Assembly (NCBI RefSeq): GCF_000296815.2 | Contig: NZ_CAIT01000006.1 | Location: 812,777-876,776 of the forward strand | Origin: Fibrisoma limi BUZ 3 | GTDB lineage: Bacteria; Bacteroidota; Bacteroidia; Cytophagales; Spirosomataceae | Direction: 5' to 3' | DNA length: 64,000 nt | Part shown: piece after piece, positions 63,315-64,000 of the stretch | Layout: the number at the start of each line of letters is the position of its first letter | Numbering within the stretch: the first letter of the stretch is position 1 | Made by a program: the position numbers and the translations under genes | Notes under the pieces: model-generated | Told to the model about the DNA's origin: nothing | What the model saw: only the letters and a program-made list of their open reading frames with translations | Databases searched by the model: none

Positions 63315-64000
63315 CCCGATCCTTGCGGCCCTTCCCCTTTTCGGGCTCTTTCCCCTGAACACAGATAACCAATTCACCTTTTGGCGTTTTTTCTGCAAAA
63401 TAAGCAATAAGTTCGGACAATGGCCCGCGTACGTTTTCCTCAAAAAGCTTGGTCAGTTCGCGGGAAACGCTGGCCGGGCGGTCGGGACTGAGAAATTCGG
63501 CCAGTTGTTGCAGCGTTTTGAGCAGACGGTGGGGCGATTCATAGAGAATCATGGTCCGCTCTTCGTTTGCGAGTTCGGTCAGCCGGGTTTGCCGCCCCTT
63601 CTTGTGTGGCAGAAATCCCTCAAACGTGAAGCGATCGGCCGGAAGACCGGAGTTGATTAAGGCCGGTACGAACGCCGTTGGGCCGGGCAGGCATTCGACG
63701 GGGATGTCGTGCCGGATGCATTCACGTACCAGCAGGAAGCCGGGGTCCGAAATACCGGGGGTTCCGGCATCAGATACCAGCGCAAGGGTTTTGCCGCTTT
63801 TGAGTTGATCGACCAGCCGCTGCACCGTCTGGTGTTCGTTGAAGATATGGTAACTGTGCAGCGGTTTACTAATATTCAGGTGCCGTAGAAGTATGCCCGA
63901 GGTGCGGGTATCTTCGGCCAGAATGGCATCTGCCTGCCGAAGTACGTTAATAGCCCGGAGCGTAATATCGTCGAGATTCCCGATGGGCGTCGGGACGAGG
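63286..64000 (-). CDS. rsmI: 16S rRNA (cytidine(1402)-2'-O)-methyltransferase RsmI, 5' part outside window
   Basis: 238 codons are seen and the N-terminus lies beyond 64000. The frame shows LVPTPIGNLDDITLRAINVL, the tetrapyrrole-methylase-type SDAGTPGISDPGF, VECLPGPTAFVPALINSGL and ILYESPHRLLKTL, all typical of RsmI. It methylates C1402 of 16S rRNA. A charged tail rich in Lys, Asp and Glu follows (KGRKDRGGKSDDEDE). It is followed by the DUF4105 gene. Confidence 0.95.
   Translation of the reverse strand, partial: LVPTPIGNLDDITLRAINVLRQADAILAEDTRTSGILLRHLNISKPLHSYHIFNEHQTVQRLVDQLKSGKTLALVSDAGTPGISDPGFLLVRECIRHDIPVECLPGPTAFVPALINSGLPADRFTFEGFLPHKKGRQTRLTELANEERTMILYESPHRLLKTLQQLAEFLSPDRPASVSRELTKLFEENVRGPLSELIAYFAEKTPKGELVICVQGKEPEKGKGRKDRGGKSDDEDE

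Overview
The window looks like a chromosomal segment of a glycan-degrading Bacteroidota, most likely a Cytophagales/Spirosoma-type bacterium. The evidence is three SusC/SusD pairs, an ECF sigma/FecR pair beside a SusC with an STN domain, many CAZymes with signal peptides, almost no Shine-Dalgarno motifs, and a TAnnTTTG-type promoter. This assignment is inferred from gene content. I see no rRNA, tRNA, CRISPR array or insertion sequence.

Layout. 1-4775 (minus): a GH5 glycosidase, a polysaccharide-pyruvyl-transferase-family protein with a Tat signal and a beta-helix protein whose frame is broken at a G9 tract, preceded by a Tat-type Gfo/Idh/MocA oxidoreductase. 4911-9195: an HxlR regulator divergent from a redox set (FrnE-like, old yellow enzyme, Ohr, SnoaL-like lipoprotein, SDR). 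9321-21793 (minus): a collinear sigma-FecR-SusC-SusD-SusC-SusD-DUF1735/PKD locus. 22427-24058 (minus): an IclR regulator and a KduD-like dehydrogenase separated by a large imperfect inverted repeat.

24333-44790 (plus) is the main catabolic locus. It holds a SusC/SusD pair with its own terminator, a PL22-like propeller, three tandem GH39-like glycosidases, GH115, an SSS symporter, then SDR, RraA-like, heparinase II/III, SASA esterase, VOC and alcohol dehydrogenase genes. Several are translationally coupled, and the set ends at a strong terminator near 44880. The mix points to a uronate-containing plant glycan such as glucuronoxylan, arabinogalactan or pectin. KduD links it to deoxy-uronate catabolism.

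45168-51999: a Tat carboxylesterase, a dienelactone hydrolase, a bidirectional terminator, then a second HxlR module (SDR, NTF2-like, HExxH protein, alpha/beta hydrolase) with a perfect 22-bp palindrome in the divergent promoter region. 52077-64000 (mostly minus): GH43, ROK regulator, SanA-like protein and topoisomerase IV subunit A, D-2-hydroxyacid dehydrogenase, acetyl xylan esterase, a single-domain response regulator with Glu at the phosphoacceptor position, a DUF4105 protein, and RsmI cut by the window end.
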